Position numbers and translations under genes: made by a program
Notes under the pieces: generated by a model
Told to the model about the DNA's origin: nothing
The model's database searches: none
Seen by the model: only the letters and a program-made list of their open reading frames with translations
Part shown: piece by piece, positions 49,060-61,929 of the stretch
How the letters are laid out: each line of letters opens with the position of its first letter
How positions within the stretch are numbered: the stretch's first letter is position 1
DNA from: Papio anubis
Taxonomy: Eukaryota > Chordata > Mammalia > Primates > Cercopithecidae
Assembly: GCF_008728515.1 (NCBI RefSeq)
Contig: NC_044976.1
Coordinates: forward strand, 31,767,376-31,831,375
DNA: 64,000 nucleotides
Direction of reading: 5' to 3'

Positions 49060-51602
49060 CATCCTTCTTAGATATTTAGAAAACTAAAAAAAAGGTCCTT
49101 GGCTACTGAGAGGACCTCAATTAATCCTCAAAGAAGAAATGGTACAGGCCACATTCTCTCACTACATGGAAATAAAAATATAAATTAACACAAAAGTTTA
49201 ATTCATCAAGAACAAAATCCATATTCTTAGGGGAAAAGGAAAGACATTCTTAGCCAACTCTTGGGCAAAAAGAGTAAACAACACCATGACGAGCTATTTA
49301 AAAAGTAATTATGATGAACATAGTACATAACAAAATTTACAGCATGAAGCCAAAACTATGCTTGGAGGTAAATAATCGCTGTAAACATGTTCCTTATTAC
49401 GCAGAGAAGATAATGAACAGAGCTCTCAATTCAAGCAGTTAGAACAAGAACAAAATAATCAGAAGAAAAATATGAGGAAGGACATGATGAAATAAAGGCA
49501 GAGATTAATCAAAAAATAACAACAAACTCTGCAGAATAATTGATAAATTGCGGCAATAAAAATTTAAAAAAAACAAACAAAAAAACACAAAATACCTGGT
49601 ACAGCCAAGGAAAAAGGGGATGATGAATGCACGATGCAGCATAACAAAGGCAGGAATATCACCGCTAATACAAAGCAGGGTAAACATCACCGTAGTACAT
49701 TATATAAATTGTGGTACTAAATGTAAAGGAAATTATGAAATGGATTTTTTTACTAAAAGCTAAAATATCAACATTGATATTAGAGTAATATACCTGAATA
49801 GACCAATAACTGTGAAAAAAAAAAATAAAAGAAAAGCCACTGAAAAGGAGGAGATAAAATAATGAGACAAATTTATTTGCAGATGATATTACTTCTTGCC
49901 TAGAGGAGCCAGGAGAATTAGTTGGCAGTGAAAGCAGTATTATGAAGAGTCCAATGACTTTATGAAACAAATATGCCAAAAACGCCAGTCTTTGAATATA
50001 CTAGCAAAGACCAGCTAGAAAACATAACGGGGGAAAAAAGACCCATTTACAACAGCAACAAAAATCTCCATGAAATATCTAGGAATAAAGTTAACAAAAA
50101 ATGAATACTGCCTAAATAAAAATTATAGCATCGTTCCAAGGGCTACAGAAGATAAACAAATGGAGAGACATGTTGTATTCCTGGATGGGAAGAAGAGTTA
50201 ATATTATAAACATGTGAGTTCACCCTAATTTAACGTGTAAGTTTTATTAAATCTCAGTCAAGATTTTGATGCAATGTTTTAAACTTGACAAAATATTTCT
50301 AAATTTAATTTGGAGGCAAAAGTAAGCAACAACAGCCAATAAAAATTCAAAAAAAAAAGGATGACTCTGGGGACTTATAATACCATGTGTTTAAAATTAT
50401 TATATAGTAAACACTATTATAATGTTACAATAATTAAAACTGAAAAAGGAATAAATAGACATTTAGAAGAAATGGATAAAAAGTCTAGGAACAGACACTT
50501 CATAAATATTTAGTATATGTAAATTTGGCATTTTGAAAATTCTGCTAGGACAACTGATTAACTATATTTGAAAGAATATGGTTAGATTCCCTATATCAAA
50601 TAATAAATCAAAATAAATTCCAAAGGTATTAAAGCAGTGTGATGAAACTAAGAAGTGAAAGAAAACACAGAGGAATATTTATTTGACCAGCATAAAAGCA
50701 AAGGAGAAAACTATAAAAGAAAATATTGATAGATTTGATAGCATGAGAAATTTACATATTCTGACATTAAAGCACCCTGACGAAAATTATATAGCAAAAG
50801 ACAAGCTGGAGAGGAGGGCTTTTCATAGCATATTATGTATATATTTATATAGGTTAAAATATGGAGCTCTGCTCAATAAAGAAAATAAGTGCTTATAGAA
50901 AAATCGACACAAATTCACAATAAATTCACAAATAAAAAATGCACAGGCCAATAAACACATATAAAAATTTAACCTAACTAGTAATAAAACAAGGCAAATT
51001 AGAAAATGAGATACCATTTTTCACTTTTCAAACTGATGACGCTTTTGTTTTTTTAATTACCTGGTTTTTGTAAGAATAAAACATGCCCTCTTGTTGGTGA
51101 TCAAACTGACAAGATCTTTCTAGAGGGATATTTGATAATCTGCACAAAAAGCCTTAAAGATCTCACATATCCTTTACACTGACAATTCCACTTCTAGATA
51201 TTCTAAAGTGACAGAAATGTATATAAAGATGTATGTACAATACATTGCATTACTATTCATAAGCACAAAACATTACAATCTAAATGTTCAATAATACGGA
51301 ATTCGTTACATAAATTTTAACTAATTGTATGAGATATTACTATGTGGCACTTAAAAATCCTAGCCTAGAAGAAAAAAATGACAGAGAAAAGCTCGCAGTG
51401 AATATTTCAATAAAATATGTATATTGGTTTGTTGAATAAAATATGTAAACATCGAAGTAGATACAGAGACCGGAAGGAAATCCACTACATCTTGTCAGTG
51501 GCTCTTTCGGGGTAGTCTTTATTTTGATTCTGTATGCAATTATTTTGTTTTGTCACTGTTTTCTATGATGAAAATGCAATACATTTATAACAAGAAAAAA
51601 GT
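49060..51602 (+). mobile_element. Old L1, ORF2 3' part and 3' UTR
   Basis: AT-rich plus-strand L1. Near 50071 the frame reads MKYLGIKLTKNEY, an ORF2 landmark after the RT core; tggagagacatgttgtattc and ggatgactctggggactta follow. The element ends ttctatgatgaaaatgcaat, acatttataacaagaaaa. Heavily mutated, no intact ORF. It fills most of the 7.2 kb intron, antisense to CSMD2. Confidence 0.85.
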
Positions 51603-51633
51603 TCCATTTGAATACGAACCAACAGAAGGCTAC

Positions 51634-51650
51634 ACCACAAGGGGGCGTTG
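51634..51650 (+). promoter_or_regulatory. CTCF-like binding motif
   Basis: ACCACAAGGGGGCGTTG on the plus strand fits the CTCF core (CCAC.AGGGGGCR). It is in unique sequence between an L1 end and the 114 bp CUB exon. Confidence 0.5.
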
Positions 51651-51809
51651 CAGACACAGCCTGGGTGAGGGCAGCTGCTGAAGGCCCCGCTAGTTGGAGC
51701 TCTCAGGAGCTGGCCGCTGCGTTGTAGACAGCACCAGAGCACCACACGCATGCAGAGCCCTAGGGTTCCACCTGCGGCCATGGGGTGCTTCTAGAGCCTC
51801 CTTCCTTTA

Positions 51810-52118
<309 letters not shown>

Positions 52119-52156
52119 TTAGTGCAGCCGCACAGTCTGGCAGTGGCCAGACACCC

Positions 52157-52192
52157 GGCACAGGGAGGGCACAGGGAGGGCACAGGGAGGCG
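52157..52192. repeat. Short GGGCACAGGGA tandem repeat
   Basis: GCACAGGGAGG occurs three times in a row with 10-11 base spacing. Confidence 0.85.
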
Positions 52193-52199
52193 GGGAGCT

Positions 52200-53640
52200 G
52201 GGAAGGCCGGGCTGCGCTTCACAAGGGTCAAGACAACACCCGCTGCACTCAAAGGTCAGGCGGGTAGAGGCGAAACGGAACCAAGTTTGTTCCTTTCCCA
52301 GATAGCAGCTGCAGCAGCTACTGGAGGCCATCACAGGGCTTTTGGTACCATCCCTCATTCTCCATGTGATGTCACGACTCCACATTCAGGCGTCCCAAGG
52401 CCAGTTAGTCAGTGTCATTGAGTTGAAAACTGTACACAGAGATCTGTAGTGAGTGCTGTGAGCTCCTCATTACTGGGGGGATTCAAGCACAAACTGCGTG
52501 CCCACCTATCAAGGATTCTGCTCTGGACAGCCTTTCAGGACTTTTCTAACTGTGATCCTGCAGGTCTGAGGCTCCTGCCACCTCAGTATATTGGGGAGTG
52601 TGTGTACATGTACATAAGTGTCCTGGTTCTGGGGAAGGAGTGGGTGTACTGATGGCTGGAGCTATGGGTAGAGATGAGACTGGGAATTTATAGAAGACAG
52701 AGAACATGTCTCTCTCATCTCTGCAACTCCAGGACCCAGCAGAGTGCATGGCCCCCAGTGGGTGCTTACTAAATGTTTGGTGAATGCCTCAAGCATCAGG
52801 CCTTGCTCTGTGCTTGCCCCTCCTGTCTTGGGGAATAAGGAGTTAGCTCTCTGCAGGCTGCTCCCTCCCTCCTGCTTCTCCCCTAGATGGTTGGGACGTG
52901 TTGATGTCCTTTGCCACACCCAACATCAATGGTGTTTAGACATGGTTGTTAGTCCTCCTACAAAGAGGAGATCCAGGAAGAAAGAAGCCAGCCTGGTCAC
53001 CTGGTTGCCCTTCATCTTTCCGAATGCCTCCAGGGCTGGCGGGATTCTTGAATGTCCCCACTGCCAACAAGGTAATGAGCTTGGTTTTTTCTGCCCACAT
53101 CTCTTGGAATCTGGAAGTTTCTCTGTCTTCCCAGGGCACTGGCCTGTTTTTCACTTTTTTTTTGCTTGTTCTACCAATAGCTTCTGGATCAGGCTTTGGT
53201 TCTCAGCTGGTACACCAGAATGATGTGGCTCCTGGTCTCCCTCACCTGCACTTTCAAGCCCAGCTCCATCCCATTCCTTTCCTCCCTCCTGCTCCTTGGC
53301 CACTCACCCTGGGTTCCTAACAGGTCTAGATCTGCGGCACCTCCCTTAGGACTTGGGCCATACTGGGTAGCTCCCTGGGGCACCTTGCCTTCCCTCTGTC
53401 TTGGCCAGTTTCTCACCAACCCTGTCCCCTTGGTTCTGGCGGGGCTTACTTATGCCCTTCTGCCCTCTGTGTCAGGAATGTATTCTACAGCCCGTTTTAG
53501 AACGTCAACACTCAGCTGTCCTTTTTGGGAGACTGTTCTGCAGTTCCCACAATGGGGCTGCATAATTGGGAGGAGTCTGAGGAATTGTCCATTCTGGAAT
53601 GAGGGTGAGGAGCCAGAAAACATATGAACAACAACAACCC
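52200..53640. other. Intronic, L2 piece and unassigned sequence
   Basis: 52680-52800 has gacccagcagagtgcatggc and gtgcttactaaatgtttggt, an L2 3' end in plus orientation. The rest is unique-looking; open frames lack splice context. Confidence 0.45.
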
Positions 53641-53650
53641 AAACCCATAC

Positions 53651-53767
53651 CATAGTCCTTGGGCACAGTAACAAAATACAAGCAGATCTGTCCACTGGTG
53701 TAGTTCTGGGGGTAGTTGGGGGACAAGACCACTCCGTCCGAACCCACATACTGTCCCCCACAGGGGG
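53651..53767 (-). CDS. CSMD2: CSMD2 exon, CUB domain N-terminal third (inferred CUB 10)
   Basis: Exon of 117 bp, phase 1 to 1, 39 codons. Acceptor CTTTCTCTTTCAG, donor ACTATG|GTATGG. The product starts APCGGQYVGSDGVVLSP and contains the CUB opening CGG, the LSPNYPQNY signature and the second cysteine in GQICLYF, so the first CUB disulfide is complete. NYT is a sequon. The split Val codon at the 3' end is completed by the next exon (DY-V-VFG). The intron to the previous exon is 1027 bp and shows no recognised repeat. Confidence 0.96.
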
Positions 53768-54794
53768 CTGAAAGAGAAAGAAATAGAGAGTCAGGTGACC
53801 TTGTGGGCCTCTTACCAGTGACCATCCTTTGTTCTGCTCCAGCCTGAGCTTCTGACCCCAGTAGGGCTGCCCTGAGGTGGGCGGCCCCTAGCTTGGAGAA
53901 GGGAAGTCCTGTGGACCCTGCCCTGCCCAAGGACATGCACCCCTGGCCTGGCATGTGGCCTGAAACTTGCCCTGGAGCTACCGAGGGCCCTCTTGGGCAG
54001 GTGTCAGTTCTTGCCCTCTACCTATTAACCCTGGCATTAGTCCCTGAAGTCACAGCCTTAGGGAGCATATTAGGAACTTCCTCTGCTTACACGTGGGGCT
54101 AGAAATGATCTGCTGCCCCTGGCTGACATCTGACCTGGAGAATGAGTGTCAGCATGAGCAGGGAGCTGAAGCTTCCCTGGACTAACCCCATGGGGAGCGG
54201 CCAGGCCATGTGACCCAGCCACCTTCTGTTCCCCTCCACCATGCCCATTTTCCACAAAGGGCGGGTCTGAGCCTGCCTCTCTTACCATGACAAAGGGGTA
54301 CCCTTTGCTTTTCAATGGGTGGTCACCAAGCTCTTAAAGCCCTGCTACTCATTCCTATCCCTCTTGTCAGGACCCCCATGGTTCACCCAGACCCACCTGG
54401 AATCAGCGCACTCTGCAGGCCTTACTTCGATATAACTGATCTCTCAGTGATTTTCCCTAGGCCTAGGAACTAGTCCAGGGGCCACCTTTAAACGACTTCT
54501 CCCTGGTGTGAGCCCCCTGATGTGGCATGTCTGGAGGCCTCTGTTGAGGGCATGAGCAACTATGTGAATGGGGGTGGGGATACCATGTGATCTGAGATGA
54601 CACCTTGACAGGAACTGCACACCTAGTGAATTATAAGCCACTTCTGTACACATCCACAGCAAACCCAGGTGTGCCAGGCTTGGAGGAGCCAGCCTTGAGG
54701 ACCATGCCCCCTTCCTTTCCCTAGCCCACAGCGCCTTCTGCCCCTGGCATGCCCTCAGTTCCTCAGACCCCTGCCATCCCCGGGTTCCCACCAC

Positions 54795-54989
54795 CTGTGC
54801 AGACTGGCCGGGGATTGTTCCACACGGGCTTCCCATCAGGCCCCAGGATGCAGCTCAGGGTCGAGGCGCCCTCAACTTCGTAGCCTGCGTGGCAGTAGTA
54901 GGTGACAGAGGAGCCCAGCTTCAGGTCGGACCCCACCCGCGTGCCGTTCTTGATGGAACCAGGATCAAAACATGACTCCCGCGGGTTTT
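54795..54989 (-). CDS. CSMD2: CSMD2 exon, complete Sushi domain (inferred Sushi 9)
   Basis: Exon of 195 bp, phase 1 to phase 1, 65 codons. It opens after a CTTTTTCCCAG acceptor and ends at CACAG|GTGGTG. The protein begins ENPRESCFDPGSIKNG and holds the four Sushi cysteines (ESCF, TYYCHAGY, STLSCIL, RPVCT), the conserved Trp in KPVWNNP and the GYE turn. An N-glycosylation sequon NGT lies near residue 15. It is the most 5' exon in the window; the preceding exon should end a CUB domain and is not present up to 64000. Being a multiple of three and phase-symmetric, it could be skipped without a frameshift. The Sushi number is inferred from the family layout. Confidence 0.96.
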
Positions 54990-57020
54990 CTGGGAAAAAG
55001 AAACACAAACACGTGCACACACACAGACGGCTCATGAGGAGGCTATTCTTGGGCTGCAGGGCCCATGAGGAGAACCCGACTTTAATTAGCCACAGAGCGC
55101 ACAGGGATGCGCGACTGTGGCTCCTATTCCCCTCAGGTCTAGAAACGTCTCTAAATTTGGGTAGAAATTGAAGGATGGAAATCACATTGAAGAGGGCAAT
55201 TTCCCCGCCTCTCCCCATATTCTTGCCTTGACCCGCAGAGGAAGGAGCCCCAGCAAAATCCCTGAGGCCCTCTCTCATCCCCTGCTCGCTCCTCCCAAAG
55301 GGAAGCATGTGTTTCTCTGACTGGTGGGGGCTGACGGTCCCTGGCCCACATCTCAGCTGCCAGCAGAGTCATTGTGGTAAAGGTCAGTGCTTAGGCACAG
55401 CCCACCCCTTTGCTCATCTTTGACCCCTCACACTCAGCAGCCTCCTGGCCTTTTGTGTTCCCCTGAGAAGCAAGGCAGACAGTCTGCTTTTGGAGATGCT
55501 CTTTCTCTTCCTCTCTCTTCTGCCCCATCTGTACCACTGACTGGGGAGTGGAGCTGGCATCCGTTCTGCAGGCCCAGTCACACCCATCTGTTGCAGGTAC
55601 TTCTGAGTGCATGGATACCAATACTTAGATTCAGGGAGGAAGTACAAAACCCACTTCCACCTCTGGGTTGGGTTACCCGACCGGTGGGATAAGTTGATGT
55701 CTCCAGTGCAGTTTTCCAGGGCTTTGTATTGGGTATTGGGTGCTTGCCAGTTTATGAAAACGACAGTATTTTTTCATGTGGCTATTGATCCTTATATGTC
55801 TTCTTCCCTATCAGTCATACAGTGACGTGAGTAACGGTCCTCTACTTTGTCCCTCTGCACCAGACAAGACAGCTCTTGACATTGCCTGTGGCTTGGGAGT
55901 ACTAGTCCAGGTCCCGAATCTCTGTAGGACACTCTCCAGCATCCCTCACCATCAGCTGGAAATCCCGAGCAGCTCCTGGGAGCCCATGCTCATGCTTCTA
56001 TGCATGATTGCCTTTCCTCATTTGTTCCTGTTCCTTAGAACAGATTTCCTGTTCTAAGATAACTGATGGTCAAGAGGGTTGTCACCAGGGCTGGGAAGTA
56101 ATAGGACACAGCTGAGGCCAGTCAATACCAGGGATATGCAACTGAGTATCAGGTTGATTGATGAGCATTTTGGAGGATACATTATTGGGGGGCAACAGAG
56201 AGGTCTAGAGATGGGGACTCACAAAAGGGTACTGACAGTCCGTGCAGAAGGACTCAGAAATTCAAAGAGTGGAGCTGAGGAGGGAAGAACCAGAATAGAA
56301 GGGATCAGAGTTCATTCATCAGAGATGAATGGCTCAGGAGGAATTTTGCTGAGGGTGGTCCTTTTCACCTGGGTACCTTCTAGATTACCTACACAGGAGG
56401 CAGCGCTGCTTGAGGCTGTCACTCAGCTGCCAATCATCTGGTTGACTGATGGGATGTGACTCTGAGAGTCTCACTCTTGCATGGGAGCATATGAGACCAT
56501 CCTGCACCTTAAGTCGTTGTCCACAGCTGAGAGTGGAGCAGCTCTGGATGCACTACTGCATTTAAACCCAAGTGGGACCCAGAACGTGGCCACTCATTGC
56601 AGGGAACTCCTCAGCGGTTTCCCCATGTGCCCCGTGATGCATTGCCTTGACCTCCTTTATCAAATCTGTCTTCTCCATATGCCTAGTGGCTCCGGCCAGA
56701 ATAGAACTGGCCACTGGGTGACCCATATGTGAGTCATAGAGATCCAGGGATCTGTCATCATGTCTTTTGTTTCTTCTATCCTTTTTATAAATTCAAAGTG
56801 GGTTATACCTTAAAGTTCAGAAAAACTAAGTAACTTGGAATCAAAGTTCACACAGCTCATAAGAGGCAAAACTAGCTGTAGTCCCCAATAACCACTTTCC
56901 CCACCTTCATCCTTCAATAACAGAACTCTGATTTTATCCAGAACTTCAAGGCATCAGTCAAAGTCTACATTTCCCAGCCTCCTGGGCAGCTAGGTCTGGA
57001 CAAAGAGATGTAAACACGAG
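54990..57020. other. Intronic, no gene seen
   Basis: First 2 kb of the intron upstream of the most 5' exon. The pieces around 56080-56750 look like old interspersed sequence, but I cannot name them. No CSMD2 exon found: the expected preceding CUB end is not here. Confidence 0.45.
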
Positions 57021-57024
57021 TTAG

Positions 57025-57490
57025 ATCATGTCTACTGAAAACAATCCAATAGCCTCCTGTCTCACTCGGGGTAAAACCAAAATCCTAACAGGCCTTCGAG
57101 GCCCTGCACATGTGGCTCCAGTAGTCCCCTCTGTGACCTCAGCTTCTGTCGTCTCTATGCTAGCTTTGCTCCAACCACACGGGCCTCTGGTCTTTGTGGC
57201 TCCCTCTCTTACCTCTTTCAGGACTTAGCTCAATTTCGCCTTCAGTGACACTCTTTGAGCAGCTACTTAAAATTGCAGTACTCCTCTCCCCAATGCCCCC
57301 AACACTCTCCTCTGCTATATTTCTCTCCACTGCAGTTAATACTCTCATCGACTCTATAGTGACCTTATTTTTTTCTGTCTTCCTCTACTAGAATATAGAT
57401 TTTAGAAGGGCAGCTGTTCAGTTTTGTTCACGGCTGTATTCCAGTGTCTGTCACATGGTGGGCACTTAATAAATATCTTCAGTGGATTAT
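57025..57490 (+). repeat. L2 LINE 3' end
   Basis: caataacctcctgtctcact-like start, ccttcgaggccctgcacatg, tcttacctctttcaggactt, ggtgggcacttaataaatat: the classic L2 3' order. Confidence 0.85.
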
Positions 57491-57879
57491 TGTGGAACTT
57501 CTAAAAAGGCTGCTTAAGGGAAGTTGACTCAACTGAGGGAAATGCCTATTGGCCTTTCCTTCTTTCCATCTTTCCTCCTTCTCTCAGTCTAGAACTCAGA
57601 CATGATGGCTGGAACCTCAGTTGCCATCTTGGATCTGAAATAACCTTGAAATGGGATCCATGGACTAGTATGGTAGAGTAGGGAGACACAAGGAGCCAAG
57701 GTGGAGTTCTCTTATCAATCCTGGGCTCTGTCCTCCAGATTTCTTTTACAGGAAGGCTGATCAACGTCTACTTCGTTTAAGCAACTGTGTTTTTGGGTAA
57801 CTGCTGCACCAGCATTGGACCCTAGCTGGGTATGACTGGCCCAGAATTTTACAGATGTCAGAACGTCCTTTCTTTCCTT

Positions 57880-58150
57880 ATTTGTGTGGCAAACTCCTAT
57901 ACTTTTAATGCCACCTTCTCTCTGGCAGAATTCTGTTTTTCTTTCCCTGGTTATAACACGTATCACACTATTTTGGTAGCTTTGGTAAGGGTATTTCTTT
58001 CTAGTAGGTTCTGAACTCCTGGAGGAGAGGGTTCATCACTTAGTCTTCTCATAACCCTGGCAACTAGCACAGAACTTGGCACCGAGGCTGGCCCTATTTG
58101 GCACATAATAGAGGCTTAATAAATGGCTGCTGAATTGTTTGGCTGAATAC
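57880..58150 (+). repeat. L2 LINE 3' end
   Basis: ggttctgaactcctggagga, actagcacagaacttggcac and ataatagaggcttaataaat mark a second L2 3' end. Confidence 0.75.
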
Positions 58151-58284
58151 TTTGAGGCTTGGAAAATCAACAACCACATCAATGATTCCAACTACAGACT
58201 CTATTCTATATTTACTCACACGTAAGAGAAAGATGAGCTCACCATCCCAAGCATTACCACATTAATAATAATGACAAGGATAAT

Positions 58285-58515
58285 GATAGTGATGATAGCC
58301 CCTTACATAGGAATATCACTTCATAATTTTCGAGGCACTTTCCAAACCGTTATCTCATTTGTGTCTCACAATACCCTCTGCAGAAGGCAGGGCCAGTTAT
58401 GCTCATATTCAGTTTATAGATGAGGAATATGGTGATCAGAGAGGCTAAATGAGTCTTCCAAGCCTTTCAGCTATTTAGAGGTAGAATTAAGACCAAAATC
58501 AGGTCTTTAGTCAGC
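58285..58515 (-). repeat. MIR SINE (minus)
   Basis: aaccgttatctcatttgtgt, tttatagatgaggaatatgg and agaggctaaatgagtcttcc are reverse MIR blocks. Confidence 0.7.
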
Positions 58516-58639
58516 CAAACCAAAGCTCAGCTGTGATTGATAACACTCAATGACTAAAACATCATGGTGATTATAATAAATAAAACCAAAGCCCTTCAAA
58601 ATGGGAAAATGAGAAGAGCCAGCTTCTCTCTGGTCCTAA

Positions 58640-59260
58640 TAGATGAGGCTTACTTCCAAACCTTAAAACTGCAAAAATCTGAAAACAACCCAAACATTCA
58701 ACCAGTAAGGAACTGGTTACAAAGGGTGGATTAGGGCCATCTACTGAAACACTAGCAGCTTTTTAAAAGAATAGCACTATTCTTTGAATACTGATATGAG
58801 AAGGAGTCCAAGATCTATTCTTGGGCTCACATACAAAAAAAATCAGATTACAGATGAGTACATATGGTGCAATCTCATTCATATAGAACAGGGATCAGCA
58901 AACTACAGCCCACAGGTCGGTGGCTGCCTGGTTTTGTAAATAAAGTTTTGCTGGAACACAGCCATTTGTTTACATATTGTCTGTGGCTGCCTTTAGCATT
59001 ACGAAGCAGAGCTGAGCAGTGGCAACAGAGACCATCTGGAGTAAAAATACTTACTCTCTGGCCCTTTCCAGAAAAAGTTTGCCAACTCCTGGTGCAGACT
59101 TTACATTACTTTATGTTTATAGAAAATATCCAAAATGAGATACCAAGCTGTTAATAATGGTATTGCACGGGATGATGGTATTTGGGGGCATGCTAAGTAA
59201 GAGTATATCGTATATGCTTTTATATTGTTTTATTTTTCCAACAAACATGCCTTCCTTTAA
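58640..59260 (+). mobile_element. Old L1 3' end interrupted by a hAT element
   Basis: aacccaaacattcaaccagt, aaggaactggttacaaaggg, tgatatgagaaggagtccaa before, and atattgttttatttttccaa, caaacatgcc after the hAT element. Plus orientation. Confidence 0.65.
58889..59091. mobile_element. hAT-type MITE with terminal inverted repeats
   Basis: Begins CAGGGATCAGCAAACTA and ends AGTTTGCCAACTCCTG, which are inverted repeats; interior has gtaaataaagttttgctgga and acatattgtctgtggctgcc. A widespread non-autonomous hAT family; exact name not assigned. Confidence 0.8.
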
Positions 59261-59464
59261 AAGGAGGCAGAATGGAAGATAGTTCTATTTTGCATTTAAG
59301 AAGAAGGACCCCTAACAGCAGCAGGTGGTGGGAATAGGGGTGGTAGCCAGTGTGGCCGTAGCTTCCGTAGCTTCCAGTAACAGTGTTACTTCCAAGGGCT
59401 TGAAAGAGAAAATACATGCTTTTTAGGACCTTCCATTAAGAATCGATTCACTTTGGTCTTTCCT

Positions 59465-59812
59465 GTGTTATTTCAGATTCTTTAATACACACTTCAAACT
59501 CTTCCCTCTGAAATGCCCCTGGCCCCCACTCCGGCACGGAGGGCTTCTACTTAACCTTTAGGGCTCTGTCTAAATGGACTCTGCTCAGAGAGGCCTTCAC
59601 TAACGACCCTTCTGATTTCTTTCTCAGAGAAGCCTGTTGTTTTCTTTCCTAACTTCTTATGCTTCCTACTTCTTGCTGTTTCCCTCACTCACCTGTAAGT
59701 TACATTAGGGTAGGGACCATGATTACTTTGCTCCCTGCTGTATTCTCAACACCCAGCACAGTGCATGGCATGAAGTGGGAGTCACCAAGCATTTGTTGAA
59801 TGAATGAATATG
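59465..59812 (+). repeat. L2 LINE 3' end
   Basis: cagagaggccttcactaacg, tacattagggtagggaccat, cacccagcacagtgcatggc, catttgttgaatgaatgaat. Confidence 0.88.
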
Positions 59813-60264
59813 TCTCGCATGTGCGTGGATGTTTCAGCACGTTCCTGCCTAGGAAAAGCCTGCCACACAAGCTGGTATATGAGACTAAAGGGCCTTCCCC
59901 CCACTGGTTCTGTTGATATCCGTGGCCTGGAGAAAGACACACACCTCCCTGTGACTCTATTTTAGTAACTGTATCCAAAAGACAGGATCCCTGCTGTTCT
60001 CTGTTTCCTTTTAGCAAAGGGTAAAGCCACCTAGGAGGATGAATTCAGAATAGAAGTGCCTCTGATCAATGGTGTAACAGAAATCCACAGATGACATGAC
60101 TGCATTCAGAATCATCTCCTAGAAAGTCTGCCCAGAGATGACTAAGACACTACAATCACCCTTCAGAAGCAACAGAGACATCTAAAGCCCCACCCTTCTT
60201 TGCCTTAGAACCAGGTGGGCTTCCAACATCTCATCTACCAAAGGGTCCATCAGTCTAGTTGTCA

Positions 60265-60375
60265 CGAGGATGTGAATTCCGTGGAGGCAGAGACTTTGTT
60301 TGGTTTCCTGGTCTGTTCTAAGAAGGTCTGGCACGTGGTAGCTGCTCAATTCGTATTTACTGAATGAATAAACAA
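60265..60375 (+). repeat. L2 LINE 3' fragment
   Basis: gaattccgtggaggcagaga, ctttgtttggtttcctggtc, gctgctcaattcgtatttac. Confidence 0.7.
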
Positions 60376-60524
60376 AAATGCCTGATCTGCTCTTGCCCCT
60401 TCTGCAAAAGCCTAATCCCATGATGCTGCTCAGTGGACACTTGAATTAAGCCTGGTCCCTCAGATGATCCTTTGGGATCTGAAACTGGAATATAAATTGG
60501 GAAGTGATTCGAAGCCAAGAGTGA

Positions 60525-60820
60525 TCCAGGCACGGTGGCTCACACCTATAATCTCAACACTTTGGTAGGCCAAGGTGGGCAGATCACTTGAGGTCGGGAG
60601 TTCGAAATTAGCCTGGCCAACATGGTGAAACCACATCTCTACTAAAAACACAAAAACTAGCCAGGTGTGGCGATGTACACCTGTAATCCCAGCTACTCAG
60701 GAGGCTGAGGCAGGCGAATCACTTGAACCTGGGAGGTGGAGGTTGCAGTGAGCCAAGATTGCGCCACTGCACTCCAGCCTGGGTGACAGAGTGACGCTCC
60801 GTCTCAAAGAAAAAAAAAAT
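60525..60820 (+). mobile_element. AluS SINE
   Basis: Full-length plus Alu with A tail, flanked by GCCAAGAGTGA (60514-60524) and GTCAAGAGTGA (60821-60831). Confidence 0.93.
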
Positions 60821-60831
60821 GTCAAGAGTGA

Positions 60832-61925
60832 GACAGCCACACTTATCCCAGGAGAATGGAAAAGCAAGGACAATTGATCTGCAGGGAGGGGAGAATGTAG
60901 CAAGTGCTTAGAAGGAGGCAGGGAGGAGAGAGAACGATCCTGGAGTGTGGGTGATGGTCTCGGTCTGTGCCTCTGCCATCCTGATTCCAGTCCTTTGGGA
61001 GTTGATGCTTTCTGCTCTTGGGCTCTTGTATTCTAAAAATATTTTGCTTTTTTGTGTCAGAGTTGTTGTTATCTGTATTGTTAAAATATAGAAATCTTTT
61101 AGCTTAAGTTACTTAGGTTGTTAGTTGTTTTCTTATAATAATGTCTCCTTTTTGTGTCAGATTGTTTTGAGTGGGTTTCTGTTTCTTGTGTTTTTATGAT
61201 AAGTTACCCCTTTGTTTGCTTAAATTGCTCTGAGTGGTTTTTTGATTTGCAACTAGATATTTCCTAAGATTCTACCAAACTGTTTCTGCTTCTCACTTGG
61301 GAAGCTGGGTGTGGAGAAAGTCTCCTGGTCTCTCTGCCTTGGGTCAGAGGAAGGGTTAATCTCAGAGAGTGATTTCCACTGTGCTAAGCCCAACTAAGTC
61401 CAGCAACATCTCTCTATGTGGGGCTCTGGTAGGCCCCTTTCACCTCCCTAAGCAAGACCCCTGAAGCCACAGCTCCCAGGATGCTCAGACTCTCAGCGTT
61501 AGCAGAGCCCCAGATCTCTCTAAAAGACATGGACACTGATGCCTCCTGGATGCAGAGGCCAATTCTGCTTTTCCTGAGGACCCAGCCCTGCCTCCATGTG
61601 GAGGTCCTCAGTGGGCTGCTTCTCCATCTATGGTTCCCTCCAGACTCACAGGGTGTGGAATGTCTAAGTTCTTTGCCATGGACTGGTAAAGCATATGGGA
61701 CACATACATCTATCACAAATATTCATATTATAAATATCCCACACTTATTACATGTGCAAAACATTATGCTCACACTTTATATCTTCAGCAAACAGAAAAG
61801 AACATGTACTGTGTTCCCCTGGGTTAGCCCCATTCCCCCTTCCAAACAAAGGCACAGCAAATGCAATACCAATGACATAGTAGGAAAAAGGAGGTGGGAT
61901 GAAAGTGGGTGGATCAAAGTACATG
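60832..61925. other. Intronic, no gene seen
   Basis: T-rich then unique-looking sequence with no splice-flanked CUB or Sushi frame on either strand. Confidence 0.45.
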
Positions 61926-61929
61926 TCAA

